A stretch of DNA of 64,000 bases from Gaiellasilicea sp963784895 (GCA_963784895.1 CAWATM010000011.1:1-64000); one strand, 5' to 3'; shown: positions 26,009-35,544, counted from the first letter of the stretch. Program-made: numbers and translations. The notes: generated from the sequence alone by a model not told the origin.

Positions 26009-26911
26009 TCAAAGGATCGTCTTGCCGAGCGCGCTCGCGACGAGCTCGACGGCGAGCTGCGCAGTCGCGTTCTCGCGATCGAGGATCGGGTTGACCTCGA
26101 CCACCTCGAGCGAGCCTGCGAGCCCCGACTCGGCGACGAGCTCGAGTGCGAGGTGCGCTTCGCGATAGGAGAGCCCGCCCTGGACCGGCGTGCCGACGCC
26201 GGCCGCGTACTGCGGGTCGAGCGCGTCCATGTCGACCGAGACGTGGACGAACCCCGGCCCGGCGATGTGGGCGAGCGACTCCCTGATCGCCCGCTCGATT
26301 CCGATCCGGTCGATGTCGCTCATCGTGTACGCCCGGATTCCGAGCTCGCGGATCCGGTCGCGCTCCCGTGCATCGACCGAGCGGAGGCCGACGAGCGCGA
26401 CTCGCTCCGGCTCGACCGCGGGCAGCGTCCATGCGTCGCTGTCGAAGCGCTCGTCGGTGAGGCCGATCGCGGCGGCGAGCGGCATTCCGTGCACGTTGCC
26501 GGTCGGCGAGGTCTCCGGCGTGTTCAGGTCGCTGTGGGCGTCGATCCAGAGCACGCCGCCGACCCCGCGCGCGCGGGCGAGCCCGCCGAGCGTCCCGAGC
26601 GCGACCGAGTGGTCGCCGCCGAGGACGAGTGGCAGCGCCTCCTGGTCGAGCGCGAGGCCGATCAACCGCGCAACCCTGCCGCACGCGGCCTTGATCTCGG
26701 GCAGGTAGCGGGCGGTCTCGTCAGTCTCCTCGGTCGCCTCGAGGACGGCCGTCTCGACGTCGCCCCAGTCGAGCACGTCGTAGCCGAGGCCGCCGAGCCG
26801 GTCGTTCAGCCCCGCATAGCGGATCGCCGACGGTCCCATGTCGACGCCGCGACGGCCCGCGCCGAGGTCGAGCGCGGCGCCGATGATCGCGACCTGCTTG
26901 CCCGCAGCCAC
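26009..26911 (-). CDS. rocF: Arginase family protein
   Basis: A manganese-dependent ureohydrolase, 300 residues from the GTG at 26911. The metal sites are complete: LVLGGDHSVALGTLGG, LWIDAHSDLNTPE and HVSVDMDALDPQ, with GVGTPVQGGLSYREA near the end. The N-terminal VAIIGAALDLGAGRRGVDMG (GxxxDLGxGRRGVDMGP) is arginase-like rather than agmatinase-like. I chose GTG 26911 over the longer in-frame start at 26959 because it gives the normal arginase length and a TAGGGT box lies 7 nt upstream. It would convert arginine to ornithine and urea. It stands alone. Confidence 0.88.
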   Translation of the reverse strand: MAAGKQVAIIGAALDLGAGRRGVDMGPSAIRYAGLNDRLGGLGYDVLDWGDVETAVLEATEETDETARYLPEIKAACGRVARLIGLALDQEALPLVLGGDHSVALGTLGGLARARGVGGVLWIDAHSDLNTPETSPTGNVHGMPLAAAIGLTDERFDSDAWTLPAVEPERVALVGLRSVDARERDRIRELGIRAYTMSDIDRIGIERAIRESLAHIAGPGFVHVSVDMDALDPQYAAGVGTPVQGGLSYREAHLALELVAESGLAGSLEVVEVNPILDRENATAQLAVELVASALGKTIL

Positions 26912-26918
26912 GGGCGGA

Positions 26919-26924
26919 ACCCTA
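26919..26924 (-). promoter_or_regulatory. -10 box (TAGGGT) for leaderless arginase
   Basis: TAGGGT on the minus strand ends 7 nt before the GTG at 26911. The position supports the shorter start. The upstream multicopper-oxidase terminator hairpin sits where a -35 box would be. Confidence 0.5.
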
Positions 26925-26935
26925 TCCAGGAGAGC

Positions 26936-26961
26936 GGGTGCCGCTCGCTCGAGCGGCACCC
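26936..26961 (-). terminator. Terminator hairpin after the multicopper oxidase
   Basis: A 10-base perfect stem (26936-26945 with 26952-26961) and a 6-base loop lie about 26 bases downstream of the multicopper oxidase stop. It separates that gene from arginase. Confidence 0.6.
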
Positions 26962-26987
26962 ATTCCGTCAGTCGTCGTGCCCGGCGC

Positions 26988-29081
26988 CTACTCGGGCTGG
27001 CCCGCCTGGGGCGGGCCGATCCGATACGGCCGCATCATCTCGTTGTCCTCGTGCTCGACGATGTGGCAGTGCCACACGAACTGGCCGGGCGTGTCGAACC
27101 GCGCCCGCACGCGCGTGACCTGTCCGGGGTACGCGATCACCGTGTCCTTGAAGCCGGATTCCGACGCCTCCGGACCGCTGACGCCGCCGACGAGCTGGAT
27201 CGGCTCGGCGACCTCGCCCTCCTCGTCCAGCAGCAGGTTCTGGCGGTTCACCACCTCGAACGTGACCTCGTGGACGTGCATCGGATGCGCGTCGGCCGTG
27301 GCGTTGTAGAACTCCCAGACCTCGGTCGCGCCGATGGCCGGATTCTCGGTCACGGCGTCCATCCAGAGCTTCTCCTCTGGAACGCCGTTCTCGACCGTCC
27401 CGAGCAGGGCCTCGACAGGCCCCTCGACCTCCTCCCCGTCGGCATCTTCGCCCTCGTCCGCCTTCTCGATCAGTGCCAGTGGCCGCGTCACCGTCTCGGC
27501 CGGGAGGGGGGTGAGTGAGGGGAGTTGGAGGAACTGCGGCGGTGTCGTCGTGTCCGCTCCGGCGGCGGGCACGACGTTGAACTGCATGATCTGGCCCGTT
27601 GTGGCCGGATCGGCGACCGGGAAGTCGTCTCCCGGGATGCCGCCGCCGAACGGCTCGTCGGGACCCACGTTCCCGAGCACGTAGCTCCCCGCCGGAACGT
27701 TGGTGAAGTCGACGATCACGTCTGCCCGCTCGGCCAGGCCCATCAGGAGCCGGTTTCCCTCGTCGGCCGTGACGTTGACCAGGGCCGCGAGGAAGCCACC
27801 CTCGTTCCCGATCTGCCAGGCCTCGACTCCCGGGATCCCGGCGAAGTCGAGGATGAGGAAGCGCGACTGGCAGCCATTGAGGAAGCGGAAGCGATAGCGG
27901 CGCTGCTCGACGGCGAGGAACGGCCACGTGTTGCCGTTGACCATGATCGTGTTGCCGAAGAACTCGGGATTCCAGATCGGAGAGAACGGCCCGTCGGGGA
28001 TGAACTCCTCCACCAGCCCGTCGAAGAACGTGCGCGAGTCGGGGTAGAAGAGCGACCCGTCCTCGTTGAACGAGCGATCCTGGATCGCGATCGGGATTTC
28101 CCGGTACGGCTTGTTGGGCGGGAACTTGTCGTTCTCCCGCGGCGCGGGGCCCGGGAGCGACGCCGCGAGCCCGGTTCTGGAGTCCAGCACCGCCGCGTCA
28201 CCGTCCGGCCCGCCGCGGATGAGGTAGAAGCCGGCCGGACCTGCATAGACGTTGAGGCGCGTCATCCCGAGCGCGTGGTCGTGGTACCAGATCGTCGAGG
28301 CGCGGTTCTCGTTCGGGTACTGGAAGGTCGCGTAGCCGGGTCCCCACTCGATGCCGTACGCCCCGGCCGCCTTGCCGGCGAAGAAGTCGTACCAGGTGCC
28401 CTCGGTGGCGTAGTCCGGCGGGATGTCGCCGGCCGCGGGGAGGTACCAGGCTTCCGCGTACCCGTCGCTGTCGTCGGCCACGCCGACGGCACCGTGCACG
28501 TGCGTGACGATCGGCACCGGACCCGTGTAGGGACCGGGTGTCTCGGCGAACGTCGGGCGTCTGTCCCGACCAGCTGTGCCGCCCGGTGGGTTGGCCCAGT
28601 GCAGCGTCTGGTCGACGGGAAGCAGATGCGGGAGGTACGTCCCGCTCCCGTCGACGAGGTCGTTGATCCACTTCACCCGAACCGGCCTGTTCCACAACGC
28701 CTCGATCGTGAGCGAGGGAGCGTTGTGGATGAGGAGCCCGCGGCTGTTCTCCGCCGCGACTGCGCCGTACCCCCAGACCGTGGTCTCAGGAAGGCCTGCG
28801 GGGAGAATCTGCTGGCGGATCTGCCGCATCGAGATCTCGTAGTAGTCGAGGGGCTTGCCGCCCGGCTGTCTGATCGTGGCCGCTCTCGGCATGACCGGCG
28901 GGATCAGCATCGGTGAGACGAACTTGGGCACGACCGCCGGGTCGAGCGTGCCGCCGGGAATCTGGGCCAGCGCGGTCGGTGCGCTCAGGCCGGGAAGCCT
29001 GCCGAACAGGTAGAAGCCGGCACCCACGCCTCCGACCCAGGCGACGAACGTCCGTCGGGAGTACCGCCGCATGGTCTCCAT
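26988..29081 (-). CDS. Tat-exported multicopper oxidase (CotA/bilirubin-oxidase-like)
   Basis: A 697-residue oxidase that passes electrons from a substrate (bilirubin, phenols or metal ions) to oxygen. Export signal: METMRRYSRRTFVAWVGGVG, a twin-arginine pattern. Copper ligands are THVHGAVG, IWYHDHALG, HPMHVHEVTFE, and the C-terminal HCHIVEHEDNEMM that joins type 1, 2 and 3 copper. The axial methionine is in the last motif. ATG at 29081 follows GAGGAG; a second ATG (29072) is close. An acidic insert DEGEDADGEEVEG near residue 560 is unusual and may be a loop. It is not linked to a metal-resistance operon here. Confidence 0.92.
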   Translation of the reverse strand: METMRRYSRRTFVAWVGGVGAGFYLFGRLPGLSAPTALAQIPGGTLDPAVVPKFVSPMLIPPVMPRAATIRQPGGKPLDYYEISMRQIRQQILPAGLPETTVWGYGAVAAENSRGLLIHNAPSLTIEALWNRPVRVKWINDLVDGSGTYLPHLLPVDQTLHWANPPGGTAGRDRRPTFAETPGPYTGPVPIVTHVHGAVGVADDSDGYAEAWYLPAAGDIPPDYATEGTWYDFFAGKAAGAYGIEWGPGYATFQYPNENRASTIWYHDHALGMTRLNVYAGPAGFYLIRGGPDGDAAVLDSRTGLAASLPGPAPRENDKFPPNKPYREIPIAIQDRSFNEDGSLFYPDSRTFFDGLVEEFIPDGPFSPIWNPEFFGNTIMVNGNTWPFLAVEQRRYRFRFLNGCQSRFLILDFAGIPGVEAWQIGNEGGFLAALVNVTADEGNRLLMGLAERADVIVDFTNVPAGSYVLGNVGPDEPFGGGIPGDDFPVADPATTGQIMQFNVVPAAGADTTTPPQFLQLPSLTPLPAETVTRPLALIEKADEGEDADGEEVEGPVEALLGTVENGVPEEKLWMDAVTENPAIGATEVWEFYNATADAHPMHVHEVTFEVVNRQNLLLDEEGEVAEPIQLVGGVSGPEASESGFKDTVIAYPGQVTRVRARFDTPGQFVWHCHIVEHEDNEMMRPYRIGPPQAGQPE

Positions 29082-29226
29082 CAGACTGCTCCTCTCTCCC
29101 CCCGATCTCCCGTATCGTCCCGCCGCGACGTAGCTCAGGCCATCCGCTCTCAGCCGCACCGGAAGTCAGGGGATTCTCGGATCGCCTTCGTGCTGACGCG
29201 CTCGCGCACCGAGCCCGGTGCGAGCT

Positions 29227-29709
29227 TCAGAAGTCGAGCTTCTTCTCGTCGCCGCTCTTCGGCGGGTTCCGTGTGATCAGCGCGGCGGCGATCTCTGCGA
29301 ACTGGAGCAGCTTCGGCTTCCGGTCCTCCCAGTACTGCGCCTGCTCGACGTCGACGCGGATCAGCGCGAGGTGCGGGTCGTCCTTGCCCTCCGGGAACCA
29401 CGCCTCGGCGAATTTGTTCCAGAGCTCGTCGATCTTCGCGCGGTCGTGCACGACCGAGGCGCGCCCCGAGACGGAGACGAAGAGGTCGCCGTCCGGCTTG
29501 CCGTAGGCGAGGCAGACGTTCGGGTTGCGCTCGAGCTCCTCCGCCTTGGGCGCGTCGTCGGCGGTGAAGAACCAGAGGCTGCCGTCGAACGAGTCACCCT
29601 GGGTCCACATTGGCCGGGCGCGGAGCGTCCCGTCCGCCTCAACCGTGGTCATCATCGTCGGGCGGACGTCCTCGATCCGCTCCCACAGCTCCTTCTGGCT
29701 CTCGTTCAC
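29227..29709 (-). CDS. Pyridoxamine 5'-phosphate oxidase-like FMN-binding protein
   Basis: A 160-residue split-barrel flavin protein like general stress protein 26. The pattern is RPTMMTTVEADGTLRARPMW, SLWFFTADDAPKAEELERNP, VCLAYGKPDGDLFVSVSG and a C-terminal ALIRVDVEQAQYWED. GTG at 29709 follows an AGGGGGC site. Such proteins bind FMN or F420 and may reduce small molecules; the natural substrate is unknown. The 145 bases upstream of the oxidase ATG show no gene. Confidence 0.8.
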   Translation of the reverse strand: MNESQKELWERIEDVRPTMMTTVEADGTLRARPMWTQGDSFDGSLWFFTADDAPKAEELERNPNVCLAYGKPDGDLFVSVSGRASVVHDRAKIDELWNKFAEAWFPEGKDDPHLALIRVDVEQAQYWEDRKPKLLQFAEIAAALITRNPPKSGDEKKLDF

Positions 29710-29764
29710 GTTGTGCCCCCTGTTCGTCGTGGAAGCGTGAGATACCCTGCACGGCGTATTCCTA

Positions 29765-29837
29765 GGCGAGGTAGCTCAGTTGGTAGAGCACACGGCTGAA
29801 AACCGTGGTGTCGCCGGTTCAAGTCCGGCCCTCGCCA
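29765..29837 (+). tRNA. tRNA-Phe (GAA)
   Basis: A complete 73-nt cloverleaf. The acceptor GGCGAGG pairs with CCTCGCC, the D arm is GCTC...GAGC, the anticodon stem CACGG/CCGTG encloses loop CTGAAAA (anticodon GAA), the T loop TTCAAGT is canonical, and the discriminator is A. No CCA is encoded. Confidence 0.96.
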
Positions 29838-29895
29838 TCCTCGCCGTCGCGCAGGACTCCCCAAAGGGCGGCGTCGCCGCCCGGCTCGCTCCCAC

Positions 29896-29901
29896 TAGGC
29901 T
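29896..29901 (+). promoter_or_regulatory. -10 box (TAGGCT) for leaderless PEP-mutase-like gene
   Basis: TAGGCT ends 6 nt before the GTG at 29908. Confidence 0.5.
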
Positions 29902-29907
29902 CTGGAA

Positions 29908-30717
29908 GTGACCGAAGTCGAGCGTCGTGCGCGGTTCCGCGAGTTGCATGCCGCGGGAATCTTTGTGATGCCGAACCCCTGGGATGTCGGCTCGGCGAAG
30001 CTGCTCGCTTCACTGGGCTTCGAGGCGCTCGCGACGACCAGTGCCGGGCTTGCGTGGTCGCTCGGCAAGCTCGACATGCAGGTGACCCGCGACGAGCTCG
30101 TCGCGCACGTCTCGCGCCTGACGGCGGCAACGGAGCTGCCGCTCAACGTCGACAGCGAGCGCTGCTTCCCCGACGACGCCGGCGGCGTCGCCGAGACGGT
30201 CCGGCTGCTCGCCGGCGCGGGCGCTGCCGGCTGCTCGATCGAGGACTACGACCCGGCGACGGACGCGATCGATTCGATCGAGGTCGCGGCCGAGCGCGTC
30301 GCGATTGCGGCCGCAGCGGCACCGCTCGTGCTCACCGGCCGGGCGGAGAACCACCTCCACGGCGTCGACGACCTCGACGACACGATCGCGCGTCTGATCG
30401 CCTATCGCGACGCCGGGGCCGACGTCGTCTACGCGCCGGGTCTCGCCGACCTCGACTCGATCTCGACGGTGGTCGAGGAGGTCGGCATTCCCGTGAACGC
30501 GTTGGCGCTGCCGAACGGCCCGAGCGTGGCCGAGCTGGGCGCCGCGGGCGTCAGGCGCGTCTCGACCGGCGGCGCGCTGGCGAAGGCTGCGTACGGCGCG
30601 TTGCTCGCCGGCGCGGAGGAGCTCCGCGACGCCGGAACGTCCCGCTACAGCGAGGGGGGCGCGCCCGCCGCAGCCCTCAGGGCGGCGTTCGAGCGCGGGT
30701 ACACTTCCGCCCCGTGA
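29908..30717 (+). CDS. Isocitrate lyase/PEP mutase superfamily protein
   Basis: A 269-residue TIM-barrel enzyme of the PEP mutase/2-methylisocitrate lyase group. The start GTG at 29908 gives TEVERRARFRELHAAG. The key block is FVMPNPWDVGSAKLLASLGF, with SAGLAWSLG, NVDSERCFPDDAG and SIEDYDPATDAI lining the active site. Metal-binding aspartate and glutamate residues are present, but the cysteine of isocitrate lyase (KKCGH) is absent, so it is not a true isocitrate lyase. It may cleave C-C or P-C bonds in a 2-hydroxy acid. It overlaps the fumarase start by 4 bases and is probably cotranscribed. Confidence 0.8.
   Translation: MTEVERRARFRELHAAGIFVMPNPWDVGSAKLLASLGFEALATTSAGLAWSLGKLDMQVTRDELVAHVSRLTAATELPLNVDSERCFPDDAGGVAETVRLLAGAGAAGCSIEDYDPATDAIDSIEVAAERVAIAAAAAPLVLTGRAENHLHGVDDLDDTIARLIAYRDAGADVVYAPGLADLDSISTVVEEVGIPVNALALPNGPSVAELGAAGVRRVSTGGALAKAAYGALLAGAEELRDAGTSRYSEGGAPAAALRAAFERGYTSAP
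30700..30705 (+). promoter_or_regulatory. -10 box (TACACT) within the PEP-mutase-like gene, before fumarase
   Basis: TACACT ends 8 nt before the fumarase GTG at 30714, inside the last codons of the upstream gene. It could give fumarase its own leaderless transcript besides readthrough. Confidence 0.4.
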
Positions 30718-32039
30718 GCACAGGAACCGAGCGGGAGCTATGGGGCGGCGAGACGCGCAAGGCTGTCGCCAACTTCCCCGTCTCCGGCGAGCCGATCCCG
30801 ATCCCGGTTGCCCGCTGGCTCGGCCGGATCAAGGCTGCGGCCGCGCGCGCAAACGCCGAGCTCGGCCTGCTCGATACCGAGAAGGCGGAGCGAATCGCGG
30901 CCGCCGGCGACGCAATCGCGCAGGGCGAGCACGACGACCAGTTCCCGATCGACGTCTTCCAGACCGGCTCAGGCACGAGCTCGAACATGAACGCGAACGA
31001 GGTGATCGCCTCCCTCGCCGGCGAGGACGTGCACGCGAACGACGACGTCAACATGGGCCAGAGCTCGAACGACGTCTTCCCGTCCGCCGTGCACCTCGCC
31101 GCGCTCGGCGAGGTCGAGCACGACCTGCTGCCTGCGCTCGAGCAGCTGGCGCGGTCGCTCGAGGCGAAGGCAAAGGCGTTCGACGACGTCGTCAAGTCGG
31201 GCCGCACGCACCTGATGGATGCCGTGCCGGTTACGCTCGGCCAGGAGTTCGGCGGTTACGCCGCGCAGGTGCGTGAGGGGGTCGAGCGCGTCCGCGACAG
31301 CCGCAAGCGGCTCGGCCAGATCCCGCTCGGCGGCACCGCAGTCGGCACCGGGCTCAACACCCACCCCGACTTCGCCGCCAGGGTGCGCGAGCTGCTCGCG
31401 GCCGACACCGGCCTCCACATCTCGCCGCCCGCCGACCCGTTCGAGTCGCAGGCGGCACGGGACGGGCTCGTCGAGGCGTCGGGTGCGCTGAAGGTGGTGG
31501 CGGTGAGTCTGACGAAGATCGCGAACGACCTCCGGCTGATGGGGTCCGGGCCCCGCGCGGGTCTCTCCGAGCTCTTCCTGCCCGAGTTACAGAAGGGCAG
31601 CTCGATCATGCCCGGGAAGGTCAACCCGGTCATTCCCGAGGTCGTCACCCAGGTCGCCGCGCAGGTGATCGGGAACGACCAGGCGATCACCGTCGGCGGC
31701 CTCCAGGGCCACTTCGAGCTCAACGTCTTCATCCCGATGATGGCTCGCAACCTGCTCGGCTCGATCAAGCTGCTCGCGTCGGCATCGCGGCTCCTGGCAG
31801 AGAAGTGCGTCGACGGGATCGAGGCCAACCGGGAGCAGAACGAGCACTACGCCGAGCTGACCCTCTCGGCGGCGACGGCGCTCAACCCGCACATCGGCTA
31901 CGACAAGGCCTCGGAGATCGTCAAGAAGGCCGCCGCGTCGGGCCGCTCGCTGCGCGAGGTCGCGCGGGAGGAGGGCGTCGACGACGCCACGCTGGACGAG
32001 GCGCTCGACTACCGCAAGATGGCGAAGCCGCACGACTGA
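30714..32039 (+). CDS. fumC: Class II fumarate hydratase
   Basis: A 441-residue fumarase that hydrates fumarate to malate in the citric acid cycle. The superfamily signature GSSIMPGKVNPV is intact; other active-site parts are TGSGTSSNMNANEV, DVNMGQSSNDVFPSAVH and KSGRTHLMDAVPVTLGQEF. GTG at 30714 overlaps the stop of the PEP-mutase-like gene (GTGA). The N-terminus is the class II form (TERELWGGETRKAVANFP), so a class II aspartase is an alternative but less likely. Confidence 0.92.
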   Translation: MSTGTERELWGGETRKAVANFPVSGEPIPIPVARWLGRIKAAAARANAELGLLDTEKAERIAAAGDAIAQGEHDDQFPIDVFQTGSGTSSNMNANEVIASLAGEDVHANDDVNMGQSSNDVFPSAVHLAALGEVEHDLLPALEQLARSLEAKAKAFDDVVKSGRTHLMDAVPVTLGQEFGGYAAQVREGVERVRDSRKRLGQIPLGGTAVGTGLNTHPDFAARVRELLAADTGLHISPPADPFESQAARDGLVEASGALKVVAVSLTKIANDLRLMGSGPRAGLSELFLPELQKGSSIMPGKVNPVIPEVVTQVAAQVIGNDQAITVGGLQGHFELNVFIPMMARNLLGSIKLLASASRLLAEKCVDGIEANREQNEHYAELTLSAATALNPHIGYDKASEIVKKAAASGRSLREVAREEGVDDATLDEALDYRKMAKPHD

Positions 32040-32146
32040 AATCTGGTGATTCTTGCGCGCCGCGCGCGCCGGCGATCCCTCGTACACTCCGCGCCGCCGA
32101 GCCGTTCCGATGGGCGGAACGGCGCTACCTGAGAGGACAGGGGGCT

Positions 32147-35100
32147 ATGAGACGAGCTCGGGGGGTCATTGTCCTGCTGGCGGGCGCGCTCGCGACCGTT
32201 CTGGTCGCCGGGGCCACTGCGCAGCCGCCGCGAAGCGCTGGGGGCATCAGCGCGTACGCCGACTCTGCGCAGAAGCGATTCGCACGTTTGCTGGGCGCAT
32301 CGAACTACACCGACTTTCGGCCGGCTGCGGCCGCCGCGAACGGCCCGGTACGAGTGCTGGTCGCGCTCGAGGGAGCGTCCGTCGCGCAGCGAGAGGCGAA
32401 CGCGATCAGGGCCGGCGGAACGCTGAGCCACAGCCAGCGCAGCTCGATCCGGTCGGATCTTCAGCAGCAACAGGAGGCCGTTGCAGCACGCATCGCGGCA
32501 CTCGGTGGACAGGTCATCTACGCCTATCAGGACGCAGTCAACGGCATGTCCGTCACCATCGACGCGACGAAGGTCGGGCAGCTCGCCGAGCTCGCCGGTG
32601 TCGAGCGAGTCAGGGCCGCGCGGATCGTACGGCCGGACAACGTCCAGGCGGCGCAGTACGTGAACGCGCCGCAGGTGTGGAACGGCGCCACCGGCTTCAC
32701 AGGCGAGGGCGTCACGATCGGCGTGATCGACACGGGGATCGACTACACCCACGCCAACTTCGGCGGCCCCGGCACCGAGGCCGCCTACGACGACGCCGAC
32801 GAGCGCGACACGACGCTCGAGGGCGACGAGTTCAACGAGAAGGTCGTCGGCGGTTTCGACTTCGTCGGCGACGACTACGACGCCGAGGCCGAGGATCCGG
32901 GCGACCAGATTCCGCAACCGGATCCCGACCCACTGGACTGTGACGGGCACGGCTCGCACGTGGCCGGTACGGCCGCGGGCTACGGCGTCGCGGGAGGCAC
33001 GACCTACACCGGGCCCTACAACCCGGACATCTACACGACGACCCAGTTCACGATCGGGCCGGGAATCGCTCCCGAAGCGATGATCCGGTCGTACCGCGTC
33101 TTCGGGTGCGGCGGCTCGGCCACGTCGGACGTGATCGTCGCCGCGATCAACCGAGCGGTCGCCGACGGTGTCGAGGTGATCAACATGTCGCTCGGCTCCC
33201 CGTTCGGGCGGAACGACGACCTCGATTCGGTCGCGGCCAACCACGCCGTCCAGGCCGGCATCGCCGTCGTCGCGTCGGCCGGCAACTCCGGGCCTGCCGC
33301 GTATGTCACCGGCTCGCCGGGGGCGGCCGATCGGGTGATCTCCGTCGCTGCGATCGACGCGTCCCGTGCCGCCATGCCGGGTGCGTTGATCAACCTTCCG
33401 GGCGGGGGCAGCATTCCTGCGATCAACGCCAACGAGGCTCCGCTTCCGACCGGTCCGATGCAGGTGAAGGTGCTCCGGAATCCGGACGGCACCGTCTCGC
33501 TCGGCTGCGATCCGGAGGAGTATGTCGATGTCGAGGGCAAGCTCGTGGTGACGCTCCGCGGCTCGTGCGCACGCGTGGCGCGCGCTGTCTTCGGCGAGCA
33601 GGCCGGCGCAGCGGCGGTGGTGATGATCAACACGTCCACCGCGTTCCCGCCGTTCGAGGGCCCGATCGAAGGCAACCCGGATACGGGCGAGGAGTTCCTC
33701 GTCACGATCCCGTTTCTGGGCGTGCGGGGCCTCCTCGGCCCGGACCCGGAGGAGGATCCGGACTTGCTCGTCGCGGCGGACGGGCAGACGGTGACGCTGT
33801 CGCCGTCCACCGTCGACAACCCGGGCTACCAGATCATGGCGTCGTTCACGTCGGGCGGTCCGCGTAACGTCGACAGCATCCAAAAGCCGGACGTGACCGC
33901 ACCAGGCGTGTCCCTGTTCTCGACGAACGAGGACTCGGGCAACCGCGGCGGCTACAACTCCGGGACGTCGATGGCGTCCCCGGTCGTCGCGGGAGTCGCC
34001 GCGCTGATGGTGCAGGCGCACCCCCACTGGTCGCCGGAGGCGATCAAGGGCGCGATCATGAACACGGCCGAAGCAGGCCCATCGAAGATCGTGACCGGGT
34101 ACAACACGCGGCTCGCCGGTACGGGGGTCGTCCAGGCGGACCGCTCTGTCTCGACCGTTGCATACACCTCGACGCCGGGTGGGCGGAACACGCTGAGTTA
34201 CGGGTACGAGCCGCTCTCGGGGGCGTACTCCGAGTCGCATCCGCTCACGATCAACAACACGGGCTCGGCGGAAGCGACGTTCGATCTGTCGGTGCAGACG
34301 ATCGGCAATCAGCTCGGCGCCGACGTCACGTTCTCCGAGGATCCGGTCGCGGTTCCTGCAGCCGGCTCGAAGACCGTGACCGTGACGGTCACGCTCTCTG
34401 CGGCCGAGGTAGCCGCGCTGCCCCCTGCGGTGGCGTCCAACTTCGGCGCCCTCGTCCACACGGTCCGTGGCGTCGTGATCGCGACGCCGACGACAGCCGG
34501 CTCGGGCTTGCTCCCGTTGCGGGTGCCGTACCTCGTCGTGCCGCGCGGTCTTTCGAACGTGGAAGCCTCCGCTACGGCACGGGGTCACAGACCGACCGTC
34601 GAGGTGCGCAACACCGGCATTCACAGCGGCACGGCCGATCCGTTCGTGTGGGCGTCCTCTGACCCGGACGACGTCCCGCACCCGGAGGACTCGACCGACA
34701 TCCGGGCGGTCGGCCTCCAGGTCCTGCCGCGCGAGGCGCTGTGCGGAGAAGACCCGGTCGGCACGTGCGGGACGCAGAACGATCGCTCGCTCGTCTTCGC
34801 GATCAACGTGTGGGGCTTCTACTCGAATCCCTCTGTGAGCGAGTTCGACATCGCGATCGACACCAACGGCGACGACGAGCCGGACCGGTTCGTGATCGGC
34901 GTCGATTTGGGTGTCGTCCTCGCCGGTGCGTTCGACGGCCGGTTCGCCTCGATCGTGCTCGATGAGGAAGGAACGTTGATCAACGCCTGGGTCGCAGAGG
35001 CGCCGCTGAACGGGTCGACCATGCTCCTGCCGGCGTTGGCCAGCGATCTCGGCCTCGCGCCCGGGGGCGGGCACCATCCGGTGCGGGATCTGACGTTCCA

Positions 35101-35377
35101 GGTGTTGTCGTTCTCGGTCATTCCCGAGGACGACGGTGACGAGAACACGCCCGACAACGAGCTGTTCCAGGACGTTGCTCCGCCCTCGACGCTGAACTAC
35201 GCGTCGCTCCTGGGCGGGGGCGGCTTCGGCGGCTCGGTCGTCGTGCCACCCGGCGGAACCGCATCCGTTTCCGTGCCGCCGGGCGTCTTCGGCGCGTCCC
35301 CGGGTGCTCTCGGGTGGATGATCGTGACGCACGACGATGCGAACGGCGCGCCTCAGGCCGACCTGGTTCCCAGGTAG
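32147..35377 (+). CDS. Secreted subtilisin-like serine protease (S8) with PA-like insert
   Basis: A 1,076-residue exported protease. ATG at 32147 begins MRRARGVIVLLAGALATVLV, a signal peptide. Residues about 55-160 look like an inhibitor-type prodomain (VRVLVALEGASVAQREANAI...). The catalytic triad is complete: Asp in IGVIDTGIDYTH (near residue 193), His in DGHGSHVAGTA (near 266) and Ser in GYNSGTSMASPVVAG (near 607). A protease-associated-type insert lies between them (ARAVFGEQAGAAAVVMINTS). After residue about 680, beta-sandwich modules follow (SATFDLSVQT-like region and a C-terminal domain with DTNGDDEPDRF). It is full length and ends at a strong terminator. Confidence 0.92.
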   Translation: MRRARGVIVLLAGALATVLVAGATAQPPRSAGGISAYADSAQKRFARLLGASNYTDFRPAAAAANGPVRVLVALEGASVAQREANAIRAGGTLSHSQRSSIRSDLQQQQEAVAARIAALGGQVIYAYQDAVNGMSVTIDATKVGQLAELAGVERVRAARIVRPDNVQAAQYVNAPQVWNGATGFTGEGVTIGVIDTGIDYTHANFGGPGTEAAYDDADERDTTLEGDEFNEKVVGGFDFVGDDYDAEAEDPGDQIPQPDPDPLDCDGHGSHVAGTAAGYGVAGGTTYTGPYNPDIYTTTQFTIGPGIAPEAMIRSYRVFGCGGSATSDVIVAAINRAVADGVEVINMSLGSPFGRNDDLDSVAANHAVQAGIAVVASAGNSGPAAYVTGSPGAADRVISVAAIDASRAAMPGALINLPGGGSIPAINANEAPLPTGPMQVKVLRNPDGTVSLGCDPEEYVDVEGKLVVTLRGSCARVARAVFGEQAGAAAVVMINTSTAFPPFEGPIEGNPDTGEEFLVTIPFLGVRGLLGPDPEEDPDLLVAADGQTVTLSPSTVDNPGYQIMASFTSGGPRNVDSIQKPDVTAPGVSLFSTNEDSGNRGGYNSGTSMASPVVAGVAALMVQAHPHWSPEAIKGAIMNTAEAGPSKIVTGYNTRLAGTGVVQADRSVSTVAYTSTPGGRNTLSYGYEPLSGAYSESHPLTINNTGSAEATFDLSVQTIGNQLGADVTFSEDPVAVPAAGSKTVTVTVTLSAAEVAALPPAVASNFGALVHTVRGVVIATPTTAGSGLLPLRVPYLVVPRGLSNVEASATARGHRPTVEVRNTGIHSGTADPFVWASSDPDDVPHPEDSTDIRAVGLQVLPREALCGEDPVGTCGTQNDRSLVFAINVWGFYSNPSVSEFDIAIDTNGDDEPDRFVIGVDLGVVLAGAFDGRFASIVLDEEGTLINAWVAEAPLNGSTMLLPALASDLGLAPGGGHHPVRDLTFQVLSFSVIPEDDGDENTPDNELFQDVAPPSTLNYASLLGGGGFGGSVVVPPGGTASVSVPPGVFGASPGALGWMIVTHDDANGAPQADLVPR

Positions 35378-35397
35378 GTCTGAGCCCTCGTGCCAAT

Positions 35398-35429
35398 GAA
35401 GAGGCCCCGGCAGCCGCCGGGGCCTCTTC
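35398..35429 (+). terminator. Intrinsic terminator after the subtilase gene
   Basis: A 14-base perfect stem (35398-35411 with 35416-35429), 4-base loop and a pyrimidine-rich TTCCTCTCCC tail begin 21 bases after the stop at 35377. This is the clearest intrinsic terminator in the window. Confidence 0.85.
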
Positions 35430-35453
35430 TTCCTCTCCCGACCGCACAGTGGT

Positions 35454-35483
35454 TTGGCGCCGACTCGCGAGGTCGGTTACTGT
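35454..35483 (+). promoter_or_regulatory. Possible promoter of the trypsin-like protease
   Basis: TTGGCG (35454-35459) and TACTGT (35478-35483) are 18 bases apart and lie between the subtilase terminator and the start at 35545. The leader would be about 55 nt and includes GAGAAGGGAG. Confidence 0.4.
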
Positions 35484-35544
35484 GGCAATACCGCAAAGCG
35501 TTGCAAGTGTCCCTAACGCGGTTTGAGAAGGGAGAAAACGACTG

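Noticed and set aside
29908..30717. Isocitrate lyase
   Set aside because: The protein is too short and lacks the KKCGH active-site cysteine motif.
32009..35332. Minus-strand open frame of over 1,100 codons opposite the subtilase
   Set aside because: No motif and no start context; the plus strand has a clear signal peptide and catalytic triad.
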